From: Pseudobacteroides sp.
GTDB lineage: Bacteria; Bacillota; Clostridia; Acetivibrionales; DSM-2933
Length of the DNA stretch: 64,000 nucleotides
Reading direction: 5' to 3'
Assembly: GCF_036567765.1 (NCBI RefSeq)
Contig: NZ_DATCTU010000033.1
Location: forward strand, 1-64,000
Of the stretch, positions 33,893 to 43,059 are shown piece by piece. The translations under genes were made by a program, and so were the position numbers. Below the pieces are notes generated by a model. The model was not told the DNA's origin, searched no databases, and saw nothing but the letters and a program-made list of their open reading frames with translations. The number at the start of each line of letters is the position of its first letter. Position 1 is the stretch's first letter.

Positions 33893-35185
33893 ATGAGAAA
33901 TTTTATTGTTTACATATCTATGGGTGTTTTCCTTTATCTTTATTCCTATTTTCTAGGCGGGGACAACACTATGCTTATGCTCTACATGCTGATCTTCGCT
34001 CTATTTATTTCAGTCATTCTTACGATTCCTCTCAAGGGAAGGATTACGTTTTCCATTGATGCCCCTACAGTTGAGGTTGAAAAAGATGGAGTTGTAAAAG
34101 TTAACTTTCATATTCACAATAAATCCATACTACCTGTCCCTTTTATCGATGTATCGTTTATTAAAAGTGAGAATTTTACTATTTCTTCGCCCTCCGACAT
34201 ACGATTTTCTCTGGGATCAAAAGTGAAAAAAACCATATCGATAGAGTACTGTGCCAAAACCCGGGGAGTAAGCAGAATTGGTGTGGAAAGTGTATTTATT
34301 AAGGATTATCTTGGATTCTTTCGTATCAGACTGACAAAGGGCATTGATTTAAGCACAATGTGTGGAGAAATTACTGTTATACCCAGACTATACAGTATTA
34401 ATCTTAATAGCAAGATAATGCAGAACACAGCACTTGCGTTGATGCCTGAAGATACTAATTTGACCACAAGCAGCATGATATTTACCAGTGGAGAGCCTGG
34501 ATATGAATTCAGAGAATATGCAGCGGGTGATCCCCTTCACAAGATCCACTGGAAGCTATCGGCCAAAAAAGATGTCCTAATGGTACGAAAGGATGAGGGA
34601 AGAGGTATACCAAAGAAATGCCTTATAGTGGACCCTTGTCTTGTAAAATCCGTTGAGGGTGAAAAGGGTAATTTTATAACAAGGTTTTTTAACAGGCCAA
34701 AGTCTGAAAAAAATGAAGATGCAATATACATTGAAGAAAAAATTCTTGAAGCAATGCTTGCTGTAGCAAATGGTACCGTATCAACAAACAGCGAATCGGA
34801 CATCTGGCTTTACGAAGAAGGTCAATGGAAGATTTATTCAGTAAATGAAAAAAAGAACATAGGGGAATTGCAGAACCGATTGGCGGCTTACTATTTTATT
34901 GATAAAAATGATTTAACGGGAGAATTCCGGCTCCCTATAGAAAGCCTTATGGCGCAAAAGAAGAACAGTCGTAATTTCAGCGGCGGAGAGATTATTGTTT
35001 TTACGGGCCTTGTTGATGAAAGCCTTATGGAGGCTGTTGGCCAATTAAACTTTAACAAATACTATGTGAACCTGGTCTCTGTTATAAATATGGATAACCA
35101 AGCTGGCAGGGTGAAGGTTGATCAGACAGATCAAGGAACAATATATGAGGTTCCTATGGGAATGGATCTTTCAGAAGCGTTTTAG
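33893..35185 (+). CDS. DUF58-domain membrane protein
   Basis: The 430-residue protein has two N-terminal membrane segments (about 5-50), a beta-rich stretch, and the DUF58 signature at about 200-230 (YEFREYAAGDPLHKIHWKLS followed by AKKDVLMVRKDEG), which precedes a vWA-like domain. DUF58 proteins are usual partners of MoxR ATPases. Its stop lies 55 bases before the transglutaminase start. Expected to work at the cytoplasmic membrane; substrate unknown. Confidence 0.9.
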   Translation: MRNFIVYISMGVFLYLYSYFLGGDNTMLMLYMLIFALFISVILTIPLKGRITFSIDAPTVEVEKDGVVKVNFHIHNKSILPVPFIDVSFIKSENFTISSPSDIRFSLGSKVKKTISIEYCAKTRGVSRIGVESVFIKDYLGFFRIRLTKGIDLSTMCGEITVIPRLYSINLNSKIMQNTALALMPEDTNLTTSSMIFTSGEPGYEFREYAAGDPLHKIHWKLSAKKDVLMVRKDEGRGIPKKCLIVDPCLVKSVEGEKGNFITRFFNRPKSEKNEDAIYIEEKILEAMLAVANGTVSTNSESDIWLYEEGQWKIYSVNEKKNIGELQNRLAAYYFIDKNDLTGEFRLPIESLMAQKKNSRNFSGGEIIVFTGLVDESLMEAVGQLNFNKYYVNLVSVINMDNQAGRVKVDQTDQGTIYEVPMGMDLSEAF

Positions 35186-35240
35186 CTGTCGCGAATATAG
35201 AATTTACTGGTGTAGATTTGGGGAAAGGAATACTGAAAGT

Positions 35241-37571
35241 ATGAAGGATAAAATTTTGGAATTAAAGGAAAGCCTATTTCCGTTGATGTTTTCAGTTTCA
35301 CTTACACTGTGGACTGTAGATTCGATTTTTGGGGCAAATGTTATTCTAACCCTTTTAATATCGCTAGTCGTAAACAGCATGCTTTTCATGGCTCTTAGTA
35401 ATTTGAAGGAAAAGGGGTCAAGTGGAGGGCTGCTTTTTATTCTTGGCTCCCTGGTATATTTTTCAGCAGCAATTCTTATATTAATGAGTACAGGATATTC
35501 ACAGGGAGGCCGTTTTCTTGGCTGGCTTTTGTCCCAGTCGGATAACGGAGTTATGATACCAGGATACTGGATAGGAACCCTTCTTATATCAGCCTACATG
35601 TTCTCTACAACAGTTTATTATTTCACAGCAGTAAGCTTCAGGATATGGGTGTTATTCCTTGTAGGGTTTATTCCATTTTTGTTTTATTCAGCAAAATCGG
35701 ATAAGGAAATATCTATCCCGTTTTTAATGTTTGCGGTATTTTTCTTTTCACTTTGTGTTGAGAGAGCCAGGAATAAGACTGTAAATAAAGCAAGGTTTGA
35801 GTTTATACGGAATCCGTCATATATTGCAGCTATGTTCCTGTTTCTTTTATTGACCACAGTGTTTGCAATTATAGCTCCCAAGCCTTATACTGTACCTCAA
35901 ATTGTTTATCTGGATGCAATAATTAGTCAAACCATACAGCCCTTTGGTAGTGCGATGCAAAACGCAATCCAGAACCAGAATAATTTCAGGCTTTTTAACC
36001 CTATGAGTTTAAAGAAAGAAAGTTTTATCACATCTGCCGGGGTACCTGTAGGAAACAGAGTCCTTTTTGAGGTAGAAGCAGATGAGCCTCTGTATTTAAG
36101 GGTTCAGAGCTGGGATAAATATGAGAACAATCGCTGGTCCATAGGCGATGAATATATGGAAAATGAAGAAAGTTTTGAATTTTACTCGAATAAGCAGGGA
36201 TATATAAATAGTTTTACTGCTTTATTAAATTACTACGAGAATAAGCCAAAAGTACCTGCTGAGCTTAAGGTTTTTGATGATGTTTATAATTATAGGTCTT
36301 CTCCTATGGAAGAAAAAAAGGCAGTAATTACTCCAAAGACTGCATTTTCATCATCATATCTAACCCCACCAGGAGTTGTTTCTGTTACAAATAATAGAAA
36401 AAGCTATTATACATTTTCCATTTTAGAAAATTTAATATGCAAGAGTAGGAACCGGCCATTACTGGATGATGCTTATACAGTAAGCTATATTTCTCATAAT
36501 ATGCTCCCTGCTACAAGAGAATTTCAGGCGGTGAAATTATTAAAAGAGGATATAGTTGAATCTCTGGTTAAAAAAGATAATTTAAATATCATTGTGAAGG
36601 ATAGTAAAGAAAACACGGATCTGCTTGTGAAGCTGCTCTATTCTGCCGATGATTATAATGCTGCATCCAGGTATTATACCGGACTACCGGATAATATGCC
36701 TGAAAGGGTCTATAACTTGGCGGAAAAGATTACAAAGGGAAAGAACAGTGATTATTTAAAGGCATTGGCCATACAGAATTACTTTCATTCATCGGGCTAT
36801 AAATATAGCCTTAAACCTCCAAGGATCTCTAGGAATATGGATTATAACGATTTTTTTCTGTTTGAAAGCAAGAAAGGGGTTTGTGTTCAGTTTGCTTCAT
36901 CCATGGTTATTCTTGCAAGGGCTGCGGGACTTCCGGCCAGATACGTTGAAGGCTATGTGGCGAGGGAGTTGGACCCTGTAACGGGTAAATACATGGTAAG
37001 GGACAAACACGCTCATGCGTTTCCTGAGGTTTTTATTGCAGGATACGGCTGGATGGTATTTGAACCCACTGTAAGTGCTGAAGATACAACAGAGGAAATC
37101 ATAGCGTTCTTTAAAGGTGTGGGTGAGAGTATCGGTGCCTTTATAAGCTTTTTCATTGGGTTTTTCACAGGCCTTCCCATGTGGTTCAAAATATTTTCTA
37201 TACCATTAGGCCTTATGTCTGTAATAGCTGCAATCAGGGTTTTTATATTATTCAGGAAAATCATGTGGAAAAGGCGTATCTCAAGATCAAGTTGCAAGGA
37301 CTCCTTAGAGGGCATATTCGGCCGAATTACCTGTTTACTTGCTAAAGCAGGAATGGGGATAAAGAGTTATGAAACACCCTCAATTTATTCAATTAGGGTA
37401 TCTCAAGAGGCTGGGCTTGATATTGGAAACATTTCTGAAGTATTTAACAGGTCCAGGTATGGAGGGATTAATCCCACAAAAGATGATATTAGGATGGCTA
37501 TGGAAATTTTCAATGAGATTGAAAAGGATGTAAAGAGAAGGATTGGGTTTATAAGATCAATTTTGATTTGA
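35241..37571 (+). CDS. Membrane-bound transglutaminase-like protein
   Basis: The 776-residue protein starts at ATG 35241 (MKDKILELKESLF) after GGGGAAAGGAA; the frame upstream (35118) overlaps the DUF58 gene and lacks similarity. There are about six membrane helices at the N-terminus (to about 215), a large extracellular part, then the transglutaminase core: Cys in KGVCVQFAS near 547, His in DKHAHAF near 588, and FEPT near 607 where the acidic residue is expected. One more membrane helix near 640-670 precedes a cytoplasmic tail. This is the third member of the common MoxR-DUF58-TgpA-like module, thought to process or crosslink envelope proteins or peptides. Confidence 0.88.
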   Translation: MKDKILELKESLFPLMFSVSLTLWTVDSIFGANVILTLLISLVVNSMLFMALSNLKEKGSSGGLLFILGSLVYFSAAILILMSTGYSQGGRFLGWLLSQSDNGVMIPGYWIGTLLISAYMFSTTVYYFTAVSFRIWVLFLVGFIPFLFYSAKSDKEISIPFLMFAVFFFSLCVERARNKTVNKARFEFIRNPSYIAAMFLFLLLTTVFAIIAPKPYTVPQIVYLDAIISQTIQPFGSAMQNAIQNQNNFRLFNPMSLKKESFITSAGVPVGNRVLFEVEADEPLYLRVQSWDKYENNRWSIGDEYMENEESFEFYSNKQGYINSFTALLNYYENKPKVPAELKVFDDVYNYRSSPMEEKKAVITPKTAFSSSYLTPPGVVSVTNNRKSYYTFSILENLICKSRNRPLLDDAYTVSYISHNMLPATREFQAVKLLKEDIVESLVKKDNLNIIVKDSKENTDLLVKLLYSADDYNAASRYYTGLPDNMPERVYNLAEKITKGKNSDYLKALAIQNYFHSSGYKYSLKPPRISRNMDYNDFFLFESKKGVCVQFASSMVILARAAGLPARYVEGYVARELDPVTGKYMVRDKHAHAFPEVFIAGYGWMVFEPTVSAEDTTEEIIAFFKGVGESIGAFISFFIGFFTGLPMWFKIFSIPLGLMSVIAAIRVFILFRKIMWKRRISRSSCKDSLEGIFGRITCLLAKAGMGIKSYETPSIYSIRVSQEAGLDIGNISEVFNRSRYGGINPTKDDIRMAMEIFNEIEKDVKRRIGFIRSILI

Positions 37572-37594
37572 TAAGATTTATATTGAATCATGAA

Positions 37595-37632
37595 CAAAAA
37601 AAGCCGCCAGGATTATCAGACGGCTTCTTTTG
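37595..37632. terminator. Bidirectional terminator
   Basis: AAAAAAGCCG pairs with CGGCTTCTTTT around a 14-base loop, between the convergent genes ending at 37571 and 37642. Confidence 0.7.
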
Positions 37633-37641
37633 TTAACCACT

Positions 37642-40600
37642 TTAATATATTTCTTCAAAAACAAAAAACTTTTCATCAACCTCTGAATTTCTTTTTAAAC
37701 TTGTCAGATACTTCTGTATTTCCTCCTTGCTGTATTTCCCCAAGTTTTGGAGATTGACATGAATTGCACGGTTTCGTCCTCTTTCTTTCGCCTTATACAT
37801 GGCAAAATCACTTATATTTATGGTGTGTTCAAGGGTAAAGAATTCTGATAATTCCGGCTCAAAGGGTAAGAAAGTGCACCCTATTGAGCATGTTACAAAT
37901 ATTTTTTGACCTTCCACCAATTCTATAGGAGTTTGGCTTACAATATCCAGTACTTTTTTAGAAAATACTTTTAAGTATTCTATTTTGGTTTTGTTAAGTA
38001 TGATTAAAAACTCCTCACCACCCCAGCGAATTATATAGTCATCATCCCGTATGAGGTTTTTCAGAACCTTTGTTATTTTGACAAGTACTTCATCTCCTGT
38101 TGCATGACCATATGTATCGTTGACATTCTTAAAAAAGTCAAGATCGATTAGATATACACCTATAACATTATTTCCAATGCTCAAATCTCTCTTTTGCCTG
38201 TTAAAATAAATAGCTGCTTTGGATTTTACAAAGCTCTCAGACAAGCCTGATATATACTCATAAACATAGCGCCTGTTATGCAGCCTTGTAAGAGGGTCGT
38301 GCAATGCTAACTCTTTTAGCTCTTTATTTGCAAGTTCCAGCTGATGGGTCCTTTCCCTGACCTTTCCTTCCAAATTCTCATAAAGCTGTGCGTTTTCGAT
38401 AGATATTGATATTTGGGAGGATAGAATTTTCAATGTTTCTATCCTCTCAATTGTAAATACATTTTCCATAAGGTTGTTTTCCAAGTAAATAATGCCCTTT
38501 AGATCATTCTGGTAAACTATTGGCATACACAACACTGATTTGGTTTTGTTTTCAGAAATATATTTGCTATTTTGAAAATTTGGATTGTTTGAAGCATTAT
38601 CCAAAACAATATTTTCTCTTGTTCTGACTATATACTGAACTATTTCAGGGCAAAAGTCAGAGCTTTCATTAAAAGGAATAGAATTCATAACCTGAATTTC
38701 TTCAGAATCCTTGGGTTTTAATGCCTCTACAAAAAGATTGCTATTTGTGTCGTGCTTTAAAATCAAACAACCGGATTGTGCACCTGCGTTTTCAATGATT
38801 GTATTCATAAGAACTTTTAGCAGTTTGTCTATCTTTATTTCACTTGAAATTGCCTGTGTAGATTTTAGTATTGATCCTAGGTCTAGAGATAAGGCTTCAG
38901 TAAACTTAGTGTTTATATGTTTTTTATTGGGGCTTGCATATTTTAAATTTAGTTTATTGAAATCGGTAAAAAACCTGGTATATTGTTTTTCCAAAAGTCT
39001 TATTTTAGCAAAAGCTCCCCATTGTGAGTAAAAGTAATATGCTTCTTTTATATACACCTTTCCGATAAATTCTTCATTTCTACTAATCCAGAATTCTCCG
39101 ATTAATTCATTAATAAGTGCCTTCATGTGGATAAAGTCCCCAGGATTTATGGAATCTAATGCGTCTTTGTATAGAGACATTATTATTTCAAGGGGCTCTT
39201 TTTGAATTTTTGCAAACTCTGCACATACTATTCGGTACTTATGTGTAAAGTTAGATGGGCTGTTTTCAGACCAAACTTTTAATTTTTCTATATTTTCTAA
39301 AACTGTTTCAAGCATAATATTTCTTTCATGTTGGGATGCTTCTTCATATTTTTTTACAAGCATCAAGGATTGAAACATATAATAATCAGGCATTGGAAAG
39401 AGGCCTGTTCCGCCCGTCAAATAAGGTTGGGTGAACGAATTCCATCTATCTGCAGCCTCAATGTCTCCAAGAATAAAATTTAACATTATATTACACTGGC
39501 CAAAAAGGCACAAAAGCCAAATGTTTTGGGACTGGATAGCATCCTCTAATAAGAAGTTTTCATTCTCATAGTTATATGTTGATTGTAGCTGTTTTATGGT
39601 GTGAACAAAAATTTTGACAGAAGGTTCCAATAACGAAATATTTACTTCTTTAAAAAACTTAAGCACTTTGTCGGCTTCAGATCTGCAATCATTGAGGTTC
39701 TTTCCTGAATAAAGAATCAGGCTTAACTTATGGGTACAGGAATAAACGGCGTGTTCCATATCACCTGTTTCCAAAGCACTTTTAATGCACATGTCGAAAT
39801 AATTCAGGCTCTCAGAGTAGTGGGCTCTCCAGTGTGAAATAAACGTAGCAAATATAAAATAACAGCCTGCTTTAAAGGGTTCGGCATTAAGCTTTTTTAG
39901 AAGTGCAAAGCTAGCCTGTCCAAACCTATAACCCGCTTCGAAGTTACCCATTAATGAGCCTTGTACTATTCCGTATTCTGCAAAGTTTTTACATGATACT
40001 TCAGTAATTCCGTGAGATAATGCCATCTCAAGCATAGTAAGTTGTACCAAAAAGTTTAGAGGAGGATAGTACTGGAAAGCAGCAGGCTGTACTTGAAAAA
40101 ACAGTTTCATTATCATAATATTATGTGCATCAGTCATTATGGGGAGATTTACCAAATTTTCTACCTGTGGTTCACTTAAATAAGCTTGCATTTTATTTAT
40201 TCTTTCAGCAAGCCTGATATTTATTTCCTCTGTATCTACCGGCAAATTAACACCCAGTATATTAAGCCCATTTCTAATTTCGTCAATAACTACTGCTTTC
40301 CTTTCCCCTCTATTATCAAGTATCTTTGCTTTAAGTGAAACGACACGGGCTTTATCAATATCGTTTGAGGTAACATCAAATAAATTGCTACAAAGCTCAA
40401 ATGCTTCCCCCATATTACCAGCTAAAAAATTTGATTCAGCAAACTCATAAGATAATTCAAACAGCTTTTCAGGGTAAACCCCCCATTCTTCCTCAGTTAA
40501 TAAGGTTTTTCCAAATTTAAAATGGTTTTTAGCAATATCGTAAGCAGTGCTAGCTTTAGCTTTCTTTCCTGCTGTGTAATTTAGTTCCATAAGTTTAATA

Positions 40601-42831
40601 CGTTCTTTAATATTTACAGTCAAGTCTTTTGCAATATTTAAATGGTTTACTACCTCAAAGATACTGCTATCCAGGCTATTTTTGCGGCTATATGAATCAA
40701 ATAGAAACCTTCCGATTTTTTGATGAATTAACAGCTTGTCGTTATCAGGAATCAGTGAATAAGCTGCTTGCTGAATTCTGTCATGGCTAAAACGGAACCT
40801 AATATCCATATTGGATTTCATAAATTCCTCTCTGGGCATACGAAGTAATCTGTAATTATTATTTAAAGGTACAATGAGGTCCTTATCAATTATTTCCCAT
40901 AATGCTTCTGGAATGTATTCAAGCTCGCTGCTTATCATGTAAAGAGTCCTCAGATCGAAGGAATTGCCGATGCATGAGGCTTTTTTAATAATTTCCAAAG
41001 AATCAGCAGGAAGCAAATTTAAAGTTTGAATTAAAAATCCTACAACATTATCGCTTATCTGTATTTCATCTATCTCATCCAAGTTCCATTTCCATTGAGC
41101 CTCGTTGTCGTCAAACTTAAATACACCCTTTTGATAAAGGGAATTTAACAATTGCCTGGTAAAGAAGGGATTGCCCTTTGTTTTTCTATATATATAGCTT
41201 GTGAGAATATATGTATCTGTATAATGGCATTTCAGTGTATCTGCAACCATCTGATTTACTGTATGTTCCGGCAAAGGCTCAAGAAGTATTTGATCGAAAA
41301 AATTATTACCCAGCATATCTTTTATTTCTTCAACCATTGACAAAAGTGGGTGTCCTTTTTCTACTTCATTGTCTCTATAGGCTCCAATAATTAATAAATT
41401 TCCAACTTCTATTGATGTAAGGATATATTTCAAAAAGTCAGTTGTTGAAAAATCACACCATTGAAGATCGTCTAAAAATATAATAAGTGGGTGTTCTTTA
41501 TTGGAAAAGACTTTTATGAAATCACGAAATACCATTTGAAATCTGTTTTTCTCTTCGGCAGGATTAAGCTTTGATACTTTAGGCTGTTCTCCTATAATCT
41601 GCTTTAATTCAGGTATAAGGTCTGTAATGATTCTGGCATTGGAGCCCAAGGCTTCAATTAAAAGCTCTTTCCACCGTTCTATGTTTTTGTATTGGGATAT
41701 AATGCTTCTAATTAATTCTTTAAAGGCATGAATTATAGCACTATATGGGTTATTACGCTGAAGCCGATTAAACTTGCCTGATATAAAGTAACCGCCTTTA
41801 TTTATAATTATTTTATGCATTTCCCTTATGATGGAGGTTTTTCCAATACCTGAATAACCGGATACCAGCAGCAATTTGAGCTCTCTCATATGCAATGATT
41901 CTAAAGCTTTAATAAGGCTTGAAAGCTCTTTTTCTCTTCCATATAACTTTTGTGGAATATGAAACTTGCTTGAAAAATCTTTCTGAGCTGTCTCAAAGTT
42001 AATAAATTTTTCACGAGAATCCAGGTTTTCCAAGCAGTATTGCAGGTCATATTTTAGACCGTGTATGCTCTGGTATCTGTCTTCAGCATTTTTAGCCATT
42101 AACCTCATTATTATATCTGAAATGGCAGCTGGAATTTCGCTGTTAACTATTTTGGGCTCCTTTGGAATTTTTGCTATATGACCATAAGCTATTTCCAGCT
42201 CATCTCCGTTAAAAGGAAGTTGGCTTGTAAAAAGCTCATAAAATGTAACGCCAAGAGAATAGAAATCTGATCTGTAATCTATTATTCTATTGACTTTTCC
42301 CGTCTGCTCAGGCGAAATATATGGCAATGTTCCCTCTAGAACAGATAAATTTTGTGTTTTTTCGAGTTTAAGATCTGTAGAAATACCAAAATCTATAATC
42401 TTCAGTTGATTGGTTTCCATGTTCCACACAATGTTATATGGATTTATATCCTTATGGATAACATTTTGCTTGTGAATTTGCATTAATGCATCAGCAATAT
42501 CAATAGCAACAGACAGCTTTTCTGCCAAAGTAAAATTATTTGCTTTTAATAGATCAGCTAATGATTTTCCCCCAAAGTCTTCCATAATCATAGCCAAGCT
42601 ATTATTATAGATATCAAGACTATACATTTTTATTATTTTATTTCCTGACAACCTTTTTGTAATCTCATACTCTCTTCTGAAGCTTTCCAACCTTTCAGCC
42701 GTAGGGTATTCGTTGTTTAAAACCTTTATAATAACCTCACTATTGTCAGAAATACTTCTGCCCCTGAAGATTGTTGTATCAGGACTTTTAAATATCTGCT
42801 CACCAATTTCATATCCGGATAAATTGATCAT
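37642..42831 (-). CDS. Giant Ser/Thr kinase - ATPase - GAF - GGDEF signalling protein
   Basis: The 1729-residue protein (start at MINLSGYEIGEQ, ATG 42831, nine bases after GGAGG) joins four modules. An N-terminal Ser/Thr kinase (1-270) has VIIKVLNNE lysine, VIHKDINPYNIVW, IIDFGIST and a GTLPYISPEQ activation loop. A COG3899-type NTPase (about 290-490) has Walker A SGYSGIGKTS and Walker B FLDDLQWCD. A long helical TPR-like region (500-1280) follows, then a GAF domain (about 1330-1490) and a GGDEF domain (about 1540-1700: RWGGEEFLIIL with a preceding RDDD inhibitory site). It should phosphorylate targets and make cyclic di-GMP. It is similar in plan to protein kinase/ATPase/sensor fusions in cyanobacteria and Chloroflexi. 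Monocistronic. Confidence 0.88.
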   Translation of the reverse strand: MINLSGYEIGEQIFKSPDTTIFRGRSISDNSEVIIKVLNNEYPTAERLESFRREYEITKRLSGNKIIKMYSLDIYNNSLAMIMEDFGGKSLADLLKANNFTLAEKLSVAIDIADALMQIHKQNVIHKDINPYNIVWNMETNQLKIIDFGISTDLKLEKTQNLSVLEGTLPYISPEQTGKVNRIIDYRSDFYSLGVTFYELFTSQLPFNGDELEIAYGHIAKIPKEPKIVNSEIPAAISDIIMRLMAKNAEDRYQSIHGLKYDLQYCLENLDSREKFINFETAQKDFSSKFHIPQKLYGREKELSSLIKALESLHMRELKLLLVSGYSGIGKTSIIREMHKIIINKGGYFISGKFNRLQRNNPYSAIIHAFKELIRSIISQYKNIERWKELLIEALGSNARIITDLIPELKQIIGEQPKVSKLNPAEEKNRFQMVFRDFIKVFSNKEHPLIIFLDDLQWCDFSTTDFLKYILTSIEVGNLLIIGAYRDNEVEKGHPLLSMVEEIKDMLGNNFFDQILLEPLPEHTVNQMVADTLKCHYTDTYILTSYIYRKTKGNPFFTRQLLNSLYQKGVFKFDDNEAQWKWNLDEIDEIQISDNVVGFLIQTLNLLPADSLEIIKKASCIGNSFDLRTLYMISSELEYIPEALWEIIDKDLIVPLNNNYRLLRMPREEFMKSNMDIRFRFSHDRIQQAAYSLIPDNDKLLIHQKIGRFLFDSYSRKNSLDSSIFEVVNHLNIAKDLTVNIKERIKLMELNYTAGKKAKASTAYDIAKNHFKFGKTLLTEEEWGVYPEKLFELSYEFAESNFLAGNMGEAFELCSNLFDVTSNDIDKARVVSLKAKILDNRGERKAVVIDEIRNGLNILGVNLPVDTEEINIRLAERINKMQAYLSEPQVENLVNLPIMTDAHNIMIMKLFFQVQPAAFQYYPPLNFLVQLTMLEMALSHGITEVSCKNFAEYGIVQGSLMGNFEAGYRFGQASFALLKKLNAEPFKAGCYFIFATFISHWRAHYSESLNYFDMCIKSALETGDMEHAVYSCTHKLSLILYSGKNLNDCRSEADKVLKFFKEVNISLLEPSVKIFVHTIKQLQSTYNYENENFLLEDAIQSQNIWLLCLFGQCNIMLNFILGDIEAADRWNSFTQPYLTGGTGLFPMPDYYMFQSLMLVKKYEEASQHERNIMLETVLENIEKLKVWSENSPSNFTHKYRIVCAEFAKIQKEPLEIIMSLYKDALDSINPGDFIHMKALINELIGEFWISRNEEFIGKVYIKEAYYFYSQWGAFAKIRLLEKQYTRFFTDFNKLNLKYASPNKKHINTKFTEALSLDLGSILKSTQAISSEIKIDKLLKVLMNTIIENAGAQSGCLILKHDTNSNLFVEALKPKDSEEIQVMNSIPFNESSDFCPEIVQYIVRTRENIVLDNASNNPNFQNSKYISENKTKSVLCMPIVYQNDLKGIIYLENNLMENVFTIERIETLKILSSQISISIENAQLYENLEGKVRERTHQLELANKELKELALHDPLTRLHNRRYVYEYISGLSESFVKSKAAIYFNRQKRDLSIGNNVIGVYLIDLDFFKNVNDTYGHATGDEVLVKITKVLKNLIRDDDYIIRWGGEEFLIILNKTKIEYLKVFSKKVLDIVSQTPIELVEGQKIFVTCSIGCTFLPFEPELSEFFTLEHTINISDFAMYKAKERGRNRAIHVNLQNLGKYSKEEIQKYLTSLKRNSEVDEKFFVFEEIY

Positions 42832-43004
42832 AATAAGTTGCCTCCACATTTGATCAAATGGTAAACTATATTAAAATCAAATGTATAGATTAATTGATTT
42901 TAATATATTATAAATTTCGGCTGATTGTGAGACTTTAATAACAGAGAAATAGACTTTTGAGGTATATGTAAAACAATGGATTTGATAACTTTTTGCTCAA
43001 TCTG

Positions 43005-43030
43005 AAAAAGGGGTTATACAACCCCTTTTT
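43005..43030 (-). terminator. Terminator of the cellulase gene
   Basis: Perfect 11-base arms AAAAAGGGGTT and AACCCCTTTTT around ATAC, 30 bases after the stop of the gene at 43060 (read on the minus strand). Confidence 0.88.
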
Positions 43031-43059
43031 CAAAAATAATATGCACTATTCAATATTTT

